64,000 bases of DNA, from assembly GCF_014199325.1 (NCBI RefSeq), contig NZ_JACIJJ010000003.1:124001-188000 (forward strand), given 5' to 3'. Below the pieces are notes generated by a model. It was not told the origin of the DNA. It searched no databases and worked only from the letters and a program-made list of their open reading frames with translations. The translations under genes were made by a program, and so were the position numbers. Within the stretch, counting starts at the first letter, position 1, and each line of letters opens with the position of its first letter. This document shows positions 54,222 to 63,675 of this stretch, one piece after another. Source of the stretch: Sphingomonas yantingensis (GTDB lineage Bacteria; Pseudomonadota; Alphaproteobacteria; Sphingomonadales; Sphingomonadaceae).

Positions 54222-55291
54222 GGCGTCACCATGCTGCGCAGCATTTCCGCGTCGGGCGCGTCGGGCCGCGCCGTCAGATAGCGGTCGATCGCCGCCTGGG
54301 CCCCCGCCCTGTCCCCCATATGCGGCAGAGTCAGTGCCAGCCCCCGCTCAGCCTCGGGCAGCGGCGCGGCCCGGCGATAGGCCGAAACCGCATCTTCGAG
54401 CCGCCCCGCCCCCCGCGCCAATTCGCCGCGCGCATAGGCGATCCAGTCAGGCGGTCCGCCGCGCGCCTCGATCCGATCGAGCAGCCAAGCCGTCCCGCCC
54501 GGATCGTTCAGCCGCAACTGGTCCTCGATCAGCCAGCGCCAGTGCGGCGCCATCGCCGCTGCATAGATGTCAGCACCGTCGCGCCCGCGTTCACCCCCCG
54601 CGAGCGCCGTCAAGGTCGCTTCGCGCTCGGCACTCGGCGGATGGCTGGCGAACAGCCCGCCCTCCCCGCGTGGCTTGCGCCCCCGCGCGGTTGCGGCGGC
54701 AAGCCGCTCGGCGCGCACGCCGGACCAGATCGCGGCGGCGGCATGCGGATCATACCCGCCCGCCCGCACCAGCGCGATCGACGCGGCGTCGGCTTCCCGC
54801 TCCATCTCGCGCGAATAGGCCGACAGCGACGCCGCAAGCCCCACCTGCACCGCCGAATAGCCCAGATTGCCCGCGACCAGCCCAACCGGCAGGCCCAGCA
54901 GCGCCCAACCATCCGCCTTTCGCCGATGATCGCGAAACGCGCGGAGCGAATGGCGCGCGCGGTAGTGCGCGATCTCGTGGCCCAGCACCGCCGCCAGTTC
55001 GGCCTCGTTCGCGGTACGAAGGAACAGGCCGCTCCACACGATCATCGCACCGTTCGGCGCCATCGAAGCGTTGAGGTAAGGCGTGCGGACGATGTGCACC
55101 CGGATCGCTGCACAGTCCGGCCCCGCCAAGCGACAGACCAGCCCGCCGACATAGGCGTTGAGCGCAGGGTCGGCGACGACGAACGGCGAGGTGCGAAGCT
55201 GCCGCTCCGCCTCGTCCATCTGCATCCTAAGGCCCGCTTCGTCGCCGGGCATCGCCTGTGCGAGCGCCAGCGCCGTGGCGAGCGCCTTCAC
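54218..55291 (-). CDS. M48-family metalloprotease with TPR-like tail
   Basis: A 357-residue protein starting with GTG at 55291, overlapping the upstream lipoprotein stop (GTGA). Zinc motif HEIAH (105-109) and the downstream Glu in SREMEREADAAS are those of M48 peptidases. Hydrophobic residues about 1-14 may serve as a signal or anchor. The last ~110 residues are helical, TPR-like (ARGELARGAGRLEDAVSAYR). It is likely a periplasmic quality-control protease of the BepA/LoiP type. Longer upstream frames are not supported. Confidence 0.86.
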   Translation of the reverse strand: MKALATALALAQAMPGDEAGLRMQMDEAERQLRTSPFVVADPALNAYVGGLVCRLAGPDCAAIRVHIVRTPYLNASMAPNGAMIVWSGLFLRTANEAELAAVLGHEIAHYRARHSLRAFRDHRRKADGWALLGLPVGLVAGNLGYSAVQVGLAASLSAYSREMEREADAASIALVRAGGYDPHAAAAIWSGVRAERLAAATARGRKPRGEGGLFASHPPSAEREATLTALAGGERGRDGADIYAAAMAPHWRWLIEDQLRLNDPGGTAWLLDRIEARGGPPDWIAYARGELARGAGRLEDAVSAYRRAAPLPEAERGLALTLPHMGDRAGAQAAIDRYLTARPDAPDAEMLRSMVTP

Positions 55292-55962
55292 TTCGCACCC
55301 CGCATCGTACCGAGCAGCTTGGCGACCAGCGCCTCGGCCCCCGCCGGCGTGGCAGGATCGCCGACACCGCCCGTCATGACGTTGAACCAGACGATGTCGC
55401 CGCTCTTCAGATCGACGAGCGAGGCATAGGCGATATGCTCGCCCCCGCCCGGCAGCAGGCAGAGGCCGACGACGCACCCGATCGCGCCCGCCACCGCCAT
55501 TGCCTTTCGCCCGTCGTCGGACTCGTAGCTGCGCACCGTCAGGAACAGCGCGTGATCGCCCGCGCCGATCACAGAGCGCACTCCCGGCCCGAGCGTCCAG
55601 TCGAAGCGGCCGTGCTTCGTCGGCAGCGGGACCTCGCCATATTTGTGGAGTGCGATTGCGGTGGCGACGGTGCGATGCAAGGCTTCATACTCGGCCAGTC
55701 GTGGCGTGTCCGGCGCAGCCGATACGCGATCATGCCGCAGATAGACCGACACTGCGCGGGCGATCTCGGCACGGGCGCGCGCGGTTCGCTCGGCATCCGC
55801 CTGCGCCACGCCACCGATGCTGATGCGCCCTACCTCGACATCGGCGCGAGGCAGCGCGATCGCGACCGAGGGCGGCAGCCGATAGCCCGGCGCCGTCATC
55901 TCGCGCGTCGAGGTACATCCCCCGAGGGCAGCCGCCGCCAGAACCCATGCCATCATCCGCAT
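55288..55962 (-). CDS. Lipoprotein, unknown, first of the M48 cluster
   Basis: A 224-residue protein with lipobox LGGC (Cys16). The mature part begins TSTREMTAPGYRLPPS and ends near FNVMTGGVGDPATPAGAEAL, resembling the GNA1162/LPP-like lipoproteins that report on a domain with VDLKSGDIVWFN. It probably forms an operon with the M48 protease and the lipoprotein at 53637-54221. Confidence 0.75.
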   Translation of the reverse strand: MRMMAWVLAAAALGGCTSTREMTAPGYRLPPSVAIALPRADVEVGRISIGGVAQADAERTARARAEIARAVSVYLRHDRVSAAPDTPRLAEYEALHRTVATAIALHKYGEVPLPTKHGRFDWTLGPGVRSVIGAGDHALFLTVRSYESDDGRKAMAVAGAIGCVVGLCLLPGGGEHIAYASLVDLKSGDIVWFNVMTGGVGDPATPAGAEALVAKLLGTMRGAK

Positions 55963-56043
55963 GGGCCAGCCTATGCCGCAAAAAGCTTAAGGCGAAGCGA
56001 CCCGATCGCGCCGCGGTGCGTTGAGGGTACGAAAGGAACCGCT

Positions 56044-56247
56044 ATGACCGATACCGACCGCAATCCCGACAGCCCGCCCGCCGACCGCCCGAGCGATATC
56101 GAACGCGCCGTGAACGAGGATCGCGGCGGCACCGACGTCGAGCGCGCCGAGGACAAGGGCCGCACGCCGCTCGAGCCCACGGTTTCGCCCGACACCGCCG
56201 GCGGCGCGGGCGGCACGGTCCGCAATCAGGACGACGACGCGCAGTAA
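56044..56247 (+). CDS. Small disordered acidic protein
   Basis: A 67-residue protein, rich in Asp, Glu, Pro, Arg and Gly, with no hydrophobic segment. A good ribosome binding site (AAAGGAA) is 8 bp upstream. It lies 3' to 5' against gatB across a REP repeat. Similar short disordered proteins are common in sphingomonads. Function unknown. Confidence 0.65.
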   Translation: MTDTDRNPDSPPADRPSDIERAVNEDRGGTDVERAEDKGRTPLEPTVSPDTAGGAGGTVRNQDDDAQ

Positions 56248-56254
56248 TCATTCC

Positions 56255-56358
56255 GTACCCCGGCGGAGGCCGGGGTCCAGTTGGTGAGGCGCCGGAAAGC
56301 GAGCGCAATGCCTCTCTTTATCGCCTCACCAGCTGGACCCCGGCCTTCGCCGGGATAC
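56255..56358. repeat. REP-like inverted repeat (locus 5, GCGAAGGC type)
   Basis: Left unit CCCCGGCGGAGGCCGGGG, right unit CCCCGGCCTTCGCCGGG. The spacer itself pairs (GGTGAGGC with GCCTCACC), giving a nearly full-length palindrome of about 104 bp in the convergent gap before gatB. Confidence 0.85.
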
Positions 56359-56362
56359 AATA

Positions 56363-57844
56363 TTATTGGTCCAGCGCCTTCTTCAGCAGGTCGTTGACGA
56401 CGCCCGGATTGGCCTTGCCCGCCATCGCCTTCATCGTCTGGCCGACGAAGAAGCCGAACAGCTTGTCCTTGCCCCCGCGATAGTCGGCGACCTTGTCGGC
56501 GTTCGCCGCCAGCACCTTGGCGATCTCCGCCTCGATCGCGCCGGTATCGCTGGTCTGCTTCAAACCGCGCGCCTCGACGATTGCCTCGGCGCCCTCGCCC
56601 GTCTCCAGCATAATCTCGAACACCTGCTTGCCCAGCGTGTTCGAGATCGTCCCGTCGGCGATCAGGCGCAGCAGTTCGCCGCCCTGCGCGGGCGTGACCG
56701 GCGACGCCTCGATATCCTTGCCGATCCGGTTGAGCGCGCCGAACAGGTCGGAAATGACCCAGTTTGCCGCTGCCTTGGCCGTAACGGTCGATCCGGCCGC
56801 GTCCAGCAGCGCCTCGAACCAGCGCGCCGTCTCCCCCTCCGCCGTCAGCACCGCGGCGTTGTAGGGCGACAGGCCAAGCTCACCCTCGTACCGCGCGCGC
56901 TTGGCGTCGGGCAGTTCGGGGAGGCTCGCACGGCATTCCTCGAGAAACGCGTCGTCGAGTTCCAGCGGCAGCAGGTCGGGGTCCGGGAAATAGCGGTAGT
57001 CGTGCGCGTCCTCTTTCGACCGCATCGAGCGGGTCACGCCCTTATCGGGGTCGAACAGCCGCGTTTCCTGCACGATCGTGCCGCCGCTCTCGAGCACGTC
57101 GACCTGCCGCTGCGCCTCGTACTCGATCGTCTGCATGACGAAGCGGACGGAATTGACGTTCTTCGTCTCGGTCCGCGTGCCGAACGCGTCGCCCGGCTTG
57201 CGCACGCTGACATTGACGTCGGCGCGCATCGAGCCTTCTTCCATGTTGCCGTCGCACGAGCCCACGTAACGCAGGATCGTGCGCAGCTTCCGGACATAGG
57301 CCCCCGCCTCCGCTGGCGAGCGCATGTCGGGCTTCGATACGATCTCCATCAGCGCGACACCCGAGCGGTTGAGGTCGACGTACGAGCGAGTCGGATGCTG
57401 GTCGTGCATCAGCTTGCCCGCGTCCTGCTCGACATGGATGCGCTCGACGCCGATCGCCTTCGTGCCCGCATCGGGGTTCTTGTCGTCCAGCGCGATCTCG
57501 ATCCGCCCCTCACCCACCAGCGGGTGATAGAGCTGGCTGATCTGATATCCCTGCGGCAGGTCGGCGTAGAAATAATTCTTGCGGTCGAAGCGCGACCATT
57601 TGTTGATCGCCGCGTCGATCGCCATGCCGGTGCGCACCGCCTGACGAATGCACTCGCGGTTCGGCACCGGCAGCATCCCCGGCATCGCCGCGTCGACTAG
57701 GCTGACCTGCGTGTTCGGCTCCGCCCCGAACGCCGTCGCCGCGCCAGAGAAGAGCTTGGCCTTCGACGTGACCTGCGCGTGGACCTCGAGCCCGATAACG
57801 ACTTCCCAGTCGCCGGTTGCGCCGTGAATGCGATATTCGCTCAT
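56363..57844 (-). CDS. gatB: Asp/Glu-tRNA(Asn/Gln) amidotransferase subunit B
   Basis: A 493-residue GatB. Motifs are [40 protein letters not shown] and [15 protein letters not shown], with the YqeY-like tail ending [14 protein letters not shown]. It kinases the misacylated tRNA and receives ammonia from GatA. It starts ATG at 57844, directly after gatA. Confidence 0.97.
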   Translation of the reverse strand: MSEYRIHGATGDWEVVIGLEVHAQVTSKAKLFSGAATAFGAEPNTQVSLVDAAMPGMLPVPNRECIRQAVRTGMAIDAAINKWSRFDRKNYFYADLPQGYQISQLYHPLVGEGRIEIALDDKNPDAGTKAIGVERIHVEQDAGKLMHDQHPTRSYVDLNRSGVALMEIVSKPDMRSPAEAGAYVRKLRTILRYVGSCDGNMEEGSMRADVNVSVRKPGDAFGTRTETKNVNSVRFVMQTIEYEAQRQVDVLESGGTIVQETRLFDPDKGVTRSMRSKEDAHDYRYFPDPDLLPLELDDAFLEECRASLPELPDAKRARYEGELGLSPYNAAVLTAEGETARWFEALLDAAGSTVTAKAAANWVISDLFGALNRIGKDIEASPVTPAQGGELLRLIADGTISNTLGKQVFEIMLETGEGAEAIVEARGLKQTSDTGAIEAEIAKVLAANADKVADYRGGKDKLFGFFVGQTMKAMAGKANPGVVNDLLKKALDQ

Positions 57845-57845
57845 C

Positions 57846-59330
57846 TTACCACCACTTTTCCGCGCGCGCACTGAAGCCCGCGCGCTGTTCGATCGCGAGG
57901 CCGGCGTTCAGCACGCCCTGCTCGTCGAGCGGCCTGCCGATCACCTGCAACCCCAGCGGCAGCCCGGCGCCGTCCAGACCGCCCGGCACGCTCATCGCGG
58001 GCAGGCCGGCGAGCGAGGCGGGCACGGTGAAAACGTCGTTCAAGTACATCGCCAGCGGATCGGCCTGCTTCTCGCCCAGCGCGAACGCCGCCGAGGGCGC
58101 GGTGGGCGTCAGCAGCAGGTCGCAGACTGCCCAGGCCTTCTCGAAATCCTGCGCGATCAGCGTGCGGACCTTCTGTGCCTGCGTATAGTACGCATCGTAG
58201 AAGCCCGCCGACAGCACATAGGTGCCGATCAGGATGCGGCGCTTCACCTCGTCGCCAAAGCCCGCCGCGCGGGTGGCGGCGTACATGTCCTGAAGGTTCG
58301 CGCCCTCGGGCAGTTCGCGCTGACCGAACCGCACGCCGTCATAACGCGCGAGGTTCGACGACGCCTCCGCCGGCGCGACGATGTAATAGGCAGGCAGCGC
58401 GTACTTGGTATGCGGCAGCGAGACCTCGACGATCTCCGCCCCGGCGTCGCGCATCCACTCGATGCCCTGCTGCCAAAGCGCCTCGATCTCCGCCGGCATC
58501 CCGTCGACGCGGTATTCCTTCGGGATACCGATCCGCTTGCCCGTCATGTCGGGCGACAGCCCTGCTTCCCACGCCGGCACGGGCAGGTCGAGCGAGGTCG
58601 CGTCCTTCGGATCGAAGCCCGACATCGCCTCAAGCATGATCGCGCAGTCGGTGACGTCGCGCGCCATCGGCCCCGCCTGGTCGAGCGAGGAGGCGAAGGC
58701 GACCGTGCCCCAGCGCGAGCAGCGGCCATAGGTGGGCTTGATCCCCGAGATGCCGACGAACGCCGCGGGCTGGCGGATCGAGCCGCCGGTGTCGGTGCCC
58801 GTCGCCGCCGGGCACAATCGCGCCGCGATCGCCGAGGCGCTGCCGCCCGACGATCCGCCCGGCGTCAGCGCGGCATTGCCGCCATCCTTGCGCCGCCAGG
58901 GGCTGATGACGTTGCCGAAGAAGCTCGTCTCGTTCGACGATCCCATCGCGAACTGGTCGAGGTTGAGCTTGCCCAGCATCCCCGCGCCCGCGTCCCACAA
59001 TTTCTGCGAGACGGTGGATTCGTAGGTAGGCGTAAACCCCTCGAGGATGTGGCTGGCCGCGGTCGTCTGCACGCCCTTCGTCGCGAACAGATCCTTCATG
59101 CCGATCGGCACGCCCGCCAGCGGCTTGGGCGCCTCACCCGCCGCGCGCGCAGCATCGGCCGCATCGGCGGCGGCGAGCGCGTGCTCGGGCGTCTCGACGA
59201 TGAACGCGTTGAGCGCCTTGGCGCCCGCAACGGCAGTATTGAACGCCTCCGCCGCCTCTCGCGCAGTGAAGTCGCCGGCGCGGAAACCGTCGCGCAGGCC
59301 GGCGACGGTCAGGTCGGTCAGGTCGGTCAT
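57846..59330 (-). CDS. gatA: Asp/Glu-tRNA(Asn/Gln) amidotransferase subunit A
   Basis: A 494-residue amidase-signature enzyme. The catalytic triad segments are [12 protein letters not shown] (Lys), [13 protein letters not shown] (Ser) and [14 protein letters not shown] (cis-Ser). It supplies ammonia from glutamine to GatB. The window has gatC-gatA-gatB in one operon, which indicates indirect Gln-tRNA and/or Asn-tRNA formation. Confidence 0.97.
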   Translation of the reverse strand: MTDLTDLTVAGLRDGFRAGDFTAREAAEAFNTAVAGAKALNAFIVETPEHALAAADAADAARAAGEAPKPLAGVPIGMKDLFATKGVQTTAASHILEGFTPTYESTVSQKLWDAGAGMLGKLNLDQFAMGSSNETSFFGNVISPWRRKDGGNAALTPGGSSGGSASAIAARLCPAATGTDTGGSIRQPAAFVGISGIKPTYGRCSRWGTVAFASSLDQAGPMARDVTDCAIMLEAMSGFDPKDATSLDLPVPAWEAGLSPDMTGKRIGIPKEYRVDGMPAEIEALWQQGIEWMRDAGAEIVEVSLPHTKYALPAYYIVAPAEASSNLARYDGVRFGQRELPEGANLQDMYAATRAAGFGDEVKRRILIGTYVLSAGFYDAYYTQAQKVRTLIAQDFEKAWAVCDLLLTPTAPSAAFALGEKQADPLAMYLNDVFTVPASLAGLPAMSVPGGLDGAGLPLGLQVIGRPLDEQGVLNAGLAIEQRAGFSARAEKWW

Positions 59331-59614
59331 TCGATCACCTTGGGAACCGCGAAGAAGCCGTGCTCGGCCTGCGGGGCATTGGCCAGCACCGCCTCGCGCA
59401 CGCCGCCGTCGGTGACGACATCGTCGCGCAGGCGCAGCATGTTGGGGATGACGGCGGTCATCGGCGCGACGGCAGAGGTGTCGACCTCGCCCAGTTGCTC
59501 GATCCAGCCCATGATGTTGTCGAGCTCGGGCGCGATACGCCCGGCCTCCTCATCGGTGATGGCGATGCGGGCGAGCCCCGCGATGCGCTTTACGGTTGCA
59601 GTGTCGACGGCCAT
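59327..59614 (-). CDS. gatC: Asp/Glu-tRNA(Asn/Gln) amidotransferase subunit C
   Basis: A 95-residue Gat[40 protein letters not shown] and [13 protein letters not shown] are the family pattern. ATG at 59614 is preferred over the longer frame. It bridges GatA and GatB, and overlaps gatA by 4 bp. Confidence 0.95.
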   Translation of the reverse strand: MAVDTATVKRIAGLARIAITDEEAGRIAPELDNIMGWIEQLGEVDTSAVAPMTAVIPNMLRLRDDVVTDGGVREAVLANAPQAEHGFFAVPKVIE

Positions 59615-59743
59615 GCGGGTGCGGCTAGCATCCGCATCCAGCCCCATCAAGCGCCCCCGCGGTTGCAGATCGCGCAAACAAGCGGCATCGAAACCGAATT
59701 GCCGGTCGCCGGTTTATGCTGCATCGCACAATGGAGGCCCAAG

Positions 59744-60844
59744 CTGGCCCGCAAGTTCCTCTATCTGGTCGCCATCCTGATCGTGCTCGCCATCGCCGCC
59801 ATGTTCGCCTACCGCCTGTTCGGCGTGCGGCTGCTCCGCCAGACGATGGTGCCAACCGCGCAGTTCCAGGCGCTGCCAGCAACGCCTGCTGACGCCTATG
59901 CAAAAGCCGATATGTGGATCGCGCGGCCCGACAGGCCGAACAATCCCGCGATGTGGACGCCGCCGGGGGTCGAGGCGAGCAGGAACCCGACCGCCGCGGT
60001 CTTCTTCATCCACCCGACCTCGTACCTCGACCGCGCCGCATGGAACGCGCCGCTCGACAACCGCGACGCCAACGACCGCGCGGCGCTGTTCCTGCGCGGA
60101 CAGGCATCGGCGTTCAACGGTGTCGGCGCGATCTGGGCGCCGCGCTATCGCCAGGCGACGTTCGGCGCCTTCCTGACCAATGTGCAGGCGGCGACGCAGG
60201 CGCTCGACCTCGCTTATGGCGACGTGCTCGCCGCCTTCGACCGGTTCTTGAGCGAAGCGGGCGACCGTCCGATCATTCTCGCCGGGCACAGCCAGGGCGC
60301 GCTTCACCTGTCGCGTCTCCTTAAGGATCGCGTCGCAGGACAGCCGATCGCTAAGCGAATCGTCGCGGCATACGTGGTCGGGTGGCCGATCTCGCGCACC
60401 GCGGACCTGCCTGAAATGGGCCTGCCCGAGTGCCAGCGCGCCGATCAGGTCGGCTGCATCCTGTCGTGGCAGAGCTTCGGCGAGCCCGCCGATCCGTCGC
60501 TGATCCTCGACACGTTCGATGCGACCACCGGGTTCAACGGCACCCGCCGCGCGGGGACGCCGATGGTCTGCACCAACCCGATCACCGGCAACATGGGCGA
60601 TGCCGCCCCGGCGCAGGCCAATCTCGGCACGCTGTTCCCGTCGGCCGACCTCACTTCGGCGACGCTTGAGAAGGGTCGCGTCCCCGCACGGTGCGAGGGC
60701 CGGGGGCTGCTGATGATCGGTGAGGGTCCCGATCTCGGCAACTATGTCCTGCCGGGCAATAACTATCATGTGTTCGACTATAGCCTGTTCTGGGGCAACG
60801 TCCGCGCCGATGCGGAGCGGCGGCTGACGGCGTTCGGCGCGTGA
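59744..60844 (+). CDS. DUF3089 alpha/beta-hydrolase-like membrane protein
   Basis: A 366-residue protein with an N-terminal transmembrane helix (about 5-24) and the DUF3089 domain. Motifs are [40 protein letters not shown] and nucleophile elbow GHSQGAL. No ATG is in frame; CTG at 59744 with GGAGG 6 bp upstream is the best start (an ATG at 59731 is out of frame). It overlaps the ruvX start (GTGA). Probably a lipid or ester hydrolase, specificity unknown. Confidence 0.82.
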   Translation: MARKFLYLVAILIVLAIAAMFAYRLFGVRLLRQTMVPTAQFQALPATPADAYAKADMWIARPDRPNNPAMWTPPGVEASRNPTAAVFFIHPTSYLDRAAWNAPLDNRDANDRAALFLRGQASAFNGVGAIWAPRYRQATFGAFLTNVQAATQALDLAYGDVLAAFDRFLSEAGDRPIILAGHSQGALHLSRLLKDRVAGQPIAKRIVAAYVVGWPISRTADLPEMGLPECQRADQVGCILSWQSFGEPADPSLILDTFDATTGFNGTRRAGTPMVCTNPITGNMGDAAPAQANLGTLFPSADLTSATLEKGRVPARCEGRGLLMIGEGPDLGNYVLPGNNYHVFDYSLFWGNVRADAERRLTAFGA

Positions 60845-61311
60845 TCGCCACGCTCGCCGCCGACTTCGCCGCCGCGCTGCCCGATGGCGGGCGGCTGATC
60901 GGCCTCGACGTGGGGACTAAGACGATCGGCACTGCGCTCTGCGACGCCGGCTGGAGCTTCGCCAGCGCCGCGCCGCTGATCCGCCGGACCAAGTTCACCG
61001 CCGACAAGGCCGCGCTCGCCGACCTGATCGTGAAGCAGTCGGTGAAAGGCATCGTCATCGGCCTGCCGCTCAACATGGACGGCACCGACAGCCCGCGCAC
61101 CCAGTCGACGCGGGCGTTCGCGCGTAACCTCATCGACATGGGCCTGCCGATCCTGCTCTGGGACGAGCGCTGGTCCACCGTCGCGGTCGAGCGCTTGATG
61201 ATCGAGCAGGACCTCAGCCGTGCCAAGCGCGCTGAGCGCGTGGACTCGCTGGCGGCAGCGCATATCCTCCAAGCCGCGATCGATGCGCTGGCGAACGTGC
61301 CTCAAGCCTGA
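60841..61311 (+). CDS. ruvX: Putative pre-16S rRNA nuclease / Holliday junction resolvase-like (YqgF)
   Basis: A 156-residue RNase H-fold protein. [15 protein letters not shown] carries the metal Asp, with [15 protein letters not shown] and [13 protein letters not shown] completing the YqgF core. It is known to process the 16S rRNA 5' end. It starts with GTG, coupled to the DUF3089 stop. Confidence 0.95.
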   Translation: MIATLAADFAAALPDGGRLIGLDVGTKTIGTALCDAGWSFASAAPLIRRTKFTADKAALADLIVKQSVKGIVIGLPLNMDGTDSPRTQSTRAFARNLIDMGLPILLWDERWSTVAVERLMIEQDLSRAKRAERVDSLAAAHILQAAIDALANVPQA

Positions 61312-61318
61312 CGTTACA

Positions 61319-61424
61319 CGTCACCCCAGACCTATTCCGGGGTCCAGTTAGCCACGAACGCCGCCATTCCGTCTTGAGCGCCCTGCCTGCCGCCCGGTGG
61401 CCCCCGGAACAAGTCCGGGTTGAC
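61319..61424. repeat. Degenerate REP-like inverted repeat (locus 6)
   Basis: Left unit CACCCCAGACCTATTCCGGG and right unit CCCCCGGAACAAGTCCGGG, less symmetric than loci 1 and 2 but of the same CGTCA-edged family. It occupies the convergent gap between ruvX and the hydrolase gene. Confidence 0.6.
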
Positions 61425-61427
61425 TGT

Positions 61428-62120
61428 TCAGGTCGCCAGCGCCACCGCCACCGCGCGCAGGACGTCGGGGTTGAACTGCACCCAGACGTGGCTCGACCGC
61501 ACCTCGACCGCGGCGCAATCCTCACCTCGGCAGATTGCGCCGCCGACCAGCCCGTCGCTCGCGCTCCAGATTGCGGTCGTTGGCACCGACAGGGGGCGCC
61601 CGGCCTCCCCGACCAGCGCGCGCACCTCGGGGTCGTCGATCCGTGCGCCCGACAGCGCCTGATAGGCGCGCCAGACGCGCGTCGCATCGGGCGGCCCGGC
61701 GAAGGGCGAGCTGATCGTCACCACCTGCGCGACATGTCCCGGCATCCGATGCGCCGCGATCCGCGCCATCAGTCCGCCCAGGCTGATCCCCACCAGCGAT
61801 ATCGGCGCACCATACCGCTCGGCCATCGCATCGATCCGCGCGAACAGCCGCTCGCCGTCCTGCCCGATCGCCCGCTGCCCGAGATTGCGGCCGAGGCCCC
61901 AGCCCTCCACCCGATAGCCCATCCGCGTCAGGTGACGGCGCAGCGCCACGTTCGAGCGATCCGAATTAAACAGCCCCGGCAGCACCATCACCGGCTCGCC
62001 CCGCCCGCGCGGCCCCGTCGCCATCGCGCGCCATTTGCCGGCTAGGCGAAGCACCCCCGCCGCCCCGCGCGGCACTTCGGTCAGGGTGTGGCGCCACGCG
62101 GGCGGGGTTAGAGCCACCAC
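61428..62120 (-). CDS. Alpha/beta hydrolase
   Basis: A 230-residue hydrolase. The oxyanion segment is VMVLPGLFNSDRSNV, the nucleophile elbow LVGISLGGLMARIAA and the terminal His lies in RSSHVWVQFNPDVL. A start at GTG 62120 (or 62117) overlaps the upstream gene by 10-13 bp. The family resembles PGAP1/triacylglycerol-lipase-like proteins. Substrate unknown. Confidence 0.82.
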   Translation of the reverse strand: MVALTPPAWRHTLTEVPRGAAGVLRLAGKWRAMATGPRGRGEPVMVLPGLFNSDRSNVALRRHLTRMGYRVEGWGLGRNLGQRAIGQDGERLFARIDAMAERYGAPISLVGISLGGLMARIAAHRMPGHVAQVVTISSPFAGPPDATRVWRAYQALSGARIDDPEVRALVGEAGRPLSVPTTAIWSASDGLVGGAICRGEDCAAVEVRSSHVWVQFNPDVLRAVAVALAT

Positions 62121-62785
62121 ATCACCGTCCCCGAAAACGGCGTCCACCGCCCCATCGGTACCCCGGCCGCCATCAGCGCTTCCCCCGTCCACGCGTTGCA
62201 AGTTCGGACCGCGCTGTAATGACCTCGCGCCGGATAGAAGGCATCCCAGGCGTCATAACCGCGGTCGGCAGGCCCCTCACCCAGGCTCGCGTCGATGAAC
62301 CCGACCAGCCGCCGCGCCTGATCGGGCCGCAGCAATACCCGCTTCACCGACCCGCCCGCGATTGGGGGCGGCACATGCTCGACATGCAGGACCGTCGCAT
62401 CGCTCCCGACGGCAGCCGCGGCGACCGTCGACAGGCTCAGGTCGCGCCACGTCGGCGTATCGAGGTAGAAGGCGCGGTCGCCCCACCCGACCGCCACCCA
62501 ATCGTGCCGCGCGTATCGAGGATCGCGAAGGTCCGCCGCGACGAACCGCCCGGCCAGCCGCGGCGTGAGCAGCGCCTTTGACACGACGATGCCGGTGTGA
62601 ATGCCGTTATCCTCGACATAAACCGCGATGCCGCTCGCGGCCCGCGCCTCGGCACCGGCGGCCTCCAAAGCCGCGCCGATCCATCCGGCGATCCAGTAAC
62701 CCTGCGCGACGACCGCGACCAGCAGCAGCAGCGCGACCAGTGTCCCGAGCGCCGAACCTTTCAACCTGTTCAGTTTCGCGTGCAA
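62108..62785 (-). CDS. DUF2459 (TIGR02117-like) membrane-anchored protein
   Basis: A roughly 225-residue protein with one N-terminal transmembrane helix (ALGTLVALLLLVAVVAQ) and a DUF2459 domain: YVEDNGIHTGIVVSK, VAVGWGDRAFYLDTPTW, YDAWDAFYPARGHYSAVRTC and NAWTGEALMAAGVPMG. The start is uncertain: TTG at 62785 or TTG at 62764, both with poor ribosome binding sites. It is divergent from phhA. The conserved His and Cys suggest a hydrolase-type fold. Function unknown. Confidence 0.72.
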   Translation of the reverse strand: MHAKLNRLKGSALGTLVALLLLVAVVAQGYWIAGWIGAALEAAGAEARAASGIAVYVEDNGIHTGIVVSKALLTPRLAGRFVAADLRDPRYARHDWVAVGWGDRAFYLDTPTWRDLSLSTVAAAAVGSDATVLHVEHVPPPIAGGSVKRVLLRPDQARRLVGFIDASLGEGPADRGYDAWDAFYPARGHYSAVRTCNAWTGEALMAAGVPMGRWTPFSGTVMWWL

Positions 62786-62802
62786 CTGCCTATATTCCGC
62801 CC

Positions 62803-63675
62803 ATGACCGCTGACCTGCACATCCACGCTGCGCCGCCCGAGGGCGCCGCCACCGACTGGACCATCCCACAGAATTGGGACGCGTTCACGCGCGAAGAGCA
62901 CGCCGTCTGGGATACGCTATTCGAACGGCAGGCGAAATTGCTGCCCGGCCGTGCGTCGAAGGCGTTTCTGCGCGGGCTCGAGGCGCTGCGCCTCTCCGAA
63001 TCGGGCATCCCCAATTTCGACGACCTGTCGGAACGGCTGATGAAGCTCACCGGCTGGCAGGTGGTCGCCGTTCCCGGTCTCGTCCCCGACGACGTGTTCT
63101 TCGAGCATATGGCGAACCGCCGCTTCGTCTCGGGCAATTTCATCCGCCGCGCCGACCAGCTCGACTATCTGCAGGAGCCCGACGTCTTCCACGACGTGTT
63201 CGGGCATGTGCCGATGCTCGCCGATCCGGTGTTTGCCGACTATCTTGCCGCCTATGGCCGCGGCGGCCTGCGCGCGCTTGAACTCGGCGCACTGCCGCAA
63301 CTGGCGCGGCTCTACTGGTACACGGTGGAGTTTGGACTGGTCGAGGAGGACGAGGGGTTGCGCATCTTCGGCGCGGGCATCGTCTCGTCCTCGGCCGAGA
63401 GCGTCTTCGCGCTCGACGACCCCAGCCCGCATCGCATCGGCTTCGACCTTGAGCGGGTGATGCGGACCGAATACCGGATCGACGACTTTCAGCAGAATTA
63501 CTTTGTGATCCCGAGCTTCGAGGAACTGCTCCGCGTCACCGTCGAGACCGATTTCGCGCCGCTATACGAGCGGATCCTGCCGCTTCCCTCGATCCCGGTC
63601 GCCAAGCTGATCGACAGCGACCGCGTCCTCCATCGCGGTACGCAAGCCTATGCGGCGGCACGCGTGCCGGCCTGA
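62803..63675 (+). CDS. phhA: Phenylalanine 4-monooxygenase
   Basis: A 290-residue aromatic amino acid hydroxylase converting Phe to Tyr with tetrahydropterin. The iron ligands are His130 and His135 (DVFHDVFGHVPML) and Glu176 (YWYTVEFGL). The length matches bacterial PhhA. The start is ATG at 62803. A pterin carbinolamine dehydratase gene is not adjacent. Confidence 0.95.
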   Translation: MTADLHIHAAPPEGAATDWTIPQNWDAFTREEHAVWDTLFERQAKLLPGRASKAFLRGLEALRLSESGIPNFDDLSERLMKLTGWQVVAVPGLVPDDVFFEHMANRRFVSGNFIRRADQLDYLQEPDVFHDVFGHVPMLADPVFADYLAAYGRGGLRALELGALPQLARLYWYTVEFGLVEEDEGLRIFGAGIVSSSAESVFALDDPSPHRIGFDLERVMRTEYRIDDFQQNYFVIPSFEELLRVTVETDFAPLYERILPLPSIPVAKLIDSDRVLHRGTQAYAAARVPA

